Made by a program: the position numbers and the translations under genes
DNA from: an uncultured Pseudanabaenaceae cyanobacterium
Lineage (GTDB): Bacteria; Cyanobacteriota; Cyanobacteriia; PCC-9006; JAAUQQ01
Assembly (NCBI GenBank): GCA_937949725.1
Contig: CALECT010000193.1
Span: 1 to 35,936, forward strand
Direction of reading: 5' to 3'
DNA: 35,936 nt
The notes under the pieces: model-generated
What the model was told of the DNA's origin: nothing
Database searches by the model: none
The model's input: only the letters and a program-made list of their open reading frames with translations
Shown: positions 34,831-35,936 of the stretch, piece by piece
Layout of the letters: the number at the start of each line of letters is the position of its first letter
How positions within the stretch are numbered: position 1 is the stretch's first letter

Positions 34831-35936
34831 ATGTTCATTAATTCATCAGCTAACAATAGAGGGGATGAGACCCGCGTTATCGTCATTTCTGTTCGAGAGT
34901 TTCGTTTTCAAGTGGCGAACTGTTCTCTGTACGAATTCGAAGACATTATCCATGAATTAGAGAGAGCTACACTCCACGCTCCTAGTCAAGAATTTGACTT
35001 AGCGAGGAAATTATACCGCCTCACCAAGTATGCGACTGGTTCTGATAAGGTTGCGAGCGCTGTTGCACCATTTCCAACGGAATTATCATTAGAAGACGAA
35101 TATGATTTGTTGTTTGTTGTATGTGATAACCCTTGGCAACTACATTTACTAGAGACTGTTAAGAACTGGCGTGACAAATGTCGGTATAAAGCTTGTTATG
35201 TCATGGAAACGTGGAAGACGAACTTTAATGACTGGCGTTTAGCTCATGAACCATTTAAGAATTTTGACTATATTTTTTCAGGGACCTCTCACTGTGTTGA
35301 GACATACTCTGAAGTAACTGGGCTTCCTGCCAAGTATTTAGCTCCAGGAATCGATGCTCTCAAGTTTTGTCCCTATCCAAATCCTCCCCAACGGATGATA
35401 GATGTCTGTTGTGTTGGGCGTCGCCATGAAGAAACTCATCAATCATTGCTTCATCGCTCTCAGCAAGGAGATAATTTTTTCTACTATCACGACACTATCA
35501 ATAATGGAAGATTAGAAGTTTCCAAGCCTCCTGAGCACCGTGCTAAGTTAGTTAATCTTCTACAGAGAAGTCGCTACAATATTGCCGTCAGTGCAAGATT
35601 TAATGTCCTAAGCACAACGGGGGGGCATCAAGAGATGGGAAGTCGTTATTTTGAAGCAGTAGCTGCCGGAACAGTATTGCTGGGAATGCCTCCCACAGGT
35701 GATATATTTCCTCAATATTTCGACTGGGAAGACGCAATCATTACGGTCGACCTTTATAAACAAGATGTGATCGAGGTTATTGAAACACTTAATTCATACC
35801 CTGAGAAGGTCGAACGTATTAGACGAAAGAATATTGTGAATGCTTTGCTCAAGCATGACTGGGTTTACCGTTGGAAAGAGGTTTTAGCAGCTTTTGGCTT
35901 GGAGCCAAGTCAATCTGTTCTTGTCAGAGAAAAGTG
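34831..35936 (+). CDS. Glycosyltransferase (CgeB/GT1-like), truncated by the window end
   Basis: Partial, at least 368 codons, start ATG 34831 (MFINSSANNRGDETRVIVIS). It follows the glycosyltransferase group-1 / spore-protein CgeB-like layout: an N-terminal Rossmann half (EYDLLFVVCDNPWQLH, CYVMETWKTNF, KNFDYIFSGTSHCVE), then the donor-binding half (YLAPGIDALKFCPYPNPP, VCCVGRRHEET, YNIAVSARFN, GSRYFEAVAAGTVLLGMPPT). It probably transfers a sugar from a nucleotide sugar to an acceptor such as a glycan or lipid. The reading frame is AT-rich, with 20 and 22 G/C in two sampled 60-base blocks (35101 and 35701), unlike the core genes, suggesting recent transfer. It is not closed at 35936. Confidence 0.82.
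   Translation, partial: MFINSSANNRGDETRVIVISVREFRFQVANCSLYEFEDIIHELERATLHAPSQEFDLARKLYRLTKYATGSDKVASAVAPFPTELSLEDEYDLLFVVCDNPWQLHLLETVKNWRDKCRYKACYVMETWKTNFNDWRLAHEPFKNFDYIFSGTSHCVETYSEVTGLPAKYLAPGIDALKFCPYPNPPQRMIDVCCVGRRHEETHQSLLHRSQQGDNFFYYHDTINNGRLEVSKPPEHRAKLVNLLQRSRYNIAVSARFNVLSTTGGHQEMGSRYFEAVAAGTVLLGMPPTGDIFPQYFDWEDAIITVDLYKQDVIEVIETLNSYPEKVERIRRKNIVNALLKHDWVYRWKEVLAAFGLEPSQSVLVREK

Overview
The window is cyanobacterial chromosome. It carries chlB (dark-operative protochlorophyllide reductase), an SLH-type outer-membrane porin, a biliverdin-forming heme oxygenase, a likely Rre1/Ycf29 response regulator and a DUF1574 protein. It also has many copies of the palindrome GCGATCGC (HIP1), typical of many cyanobacteria. 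No rRNA, tRNA, CRISPR array, plasmid function or complete transposase gene was seen. Genus cannot be assigned from this window.

Layout. 0.1-5.8 kb: a porin with a very long disordered N-terminus, chlB, a Uma2-family nuclease and a divergent MOSC protein, all on ordinary core sequence. 5.8-6.7 kb: two small paralogous membrane peptides flank an AT-rich stretch holding what looks like a decayed reading frame. 7.3-12.8 kb: the most notable block, a four-gene set on the + strand reading two-domain secreted protein, one-domain secreted protein, PapD-like chaperone, usher-like outer-membrane protein. I read it as a chaperone-usher type fibre system, with a strong terminator separating the subunit genes from the assembly genes. 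13.0-15.1 kb: an Mrr-like nuclease domain joined to a long RG/FGG-rich tail. 15.1-22.8 kb: a small conserved protein, a fasciclin protein, a RecD-like helicase, a methylglyoxal-synthase-like/lipid-kinase fusion, a membrane-anchored coiled-coil protein and a fatty acid desaturase. Two copies of a miniature inverted-repeat element lie between these genes. 22.9-25.9 kb: a small conserved protein, arfB, two adjacent secreted four-cysteine paralogues, and the response regulator. 26.1-29.9 kb: ho1, metF with a downstream membrane peptide, and trpS. 30.0-33.1 kb: a 1051-residue DUF1574 protein. 33.1-35.9 kb: mostly gene-poor and AT-rich, with one small membrane protein gene and then a glycosyltransferase gene cut by the window end whose base composition differs from the rest.

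How it works together. Most genes are single transcription units in ordinary cyanobacterial style. Clear gene-gene links are the chaperone-usher block, metF with its downstream membrane peptide, the two four-cysteine paralogues, and the two small-membrane-peptide paralogues. The envelope theme recurs: porin, fibre system, fasciclin, DUF1574 and glycosyltransferase.
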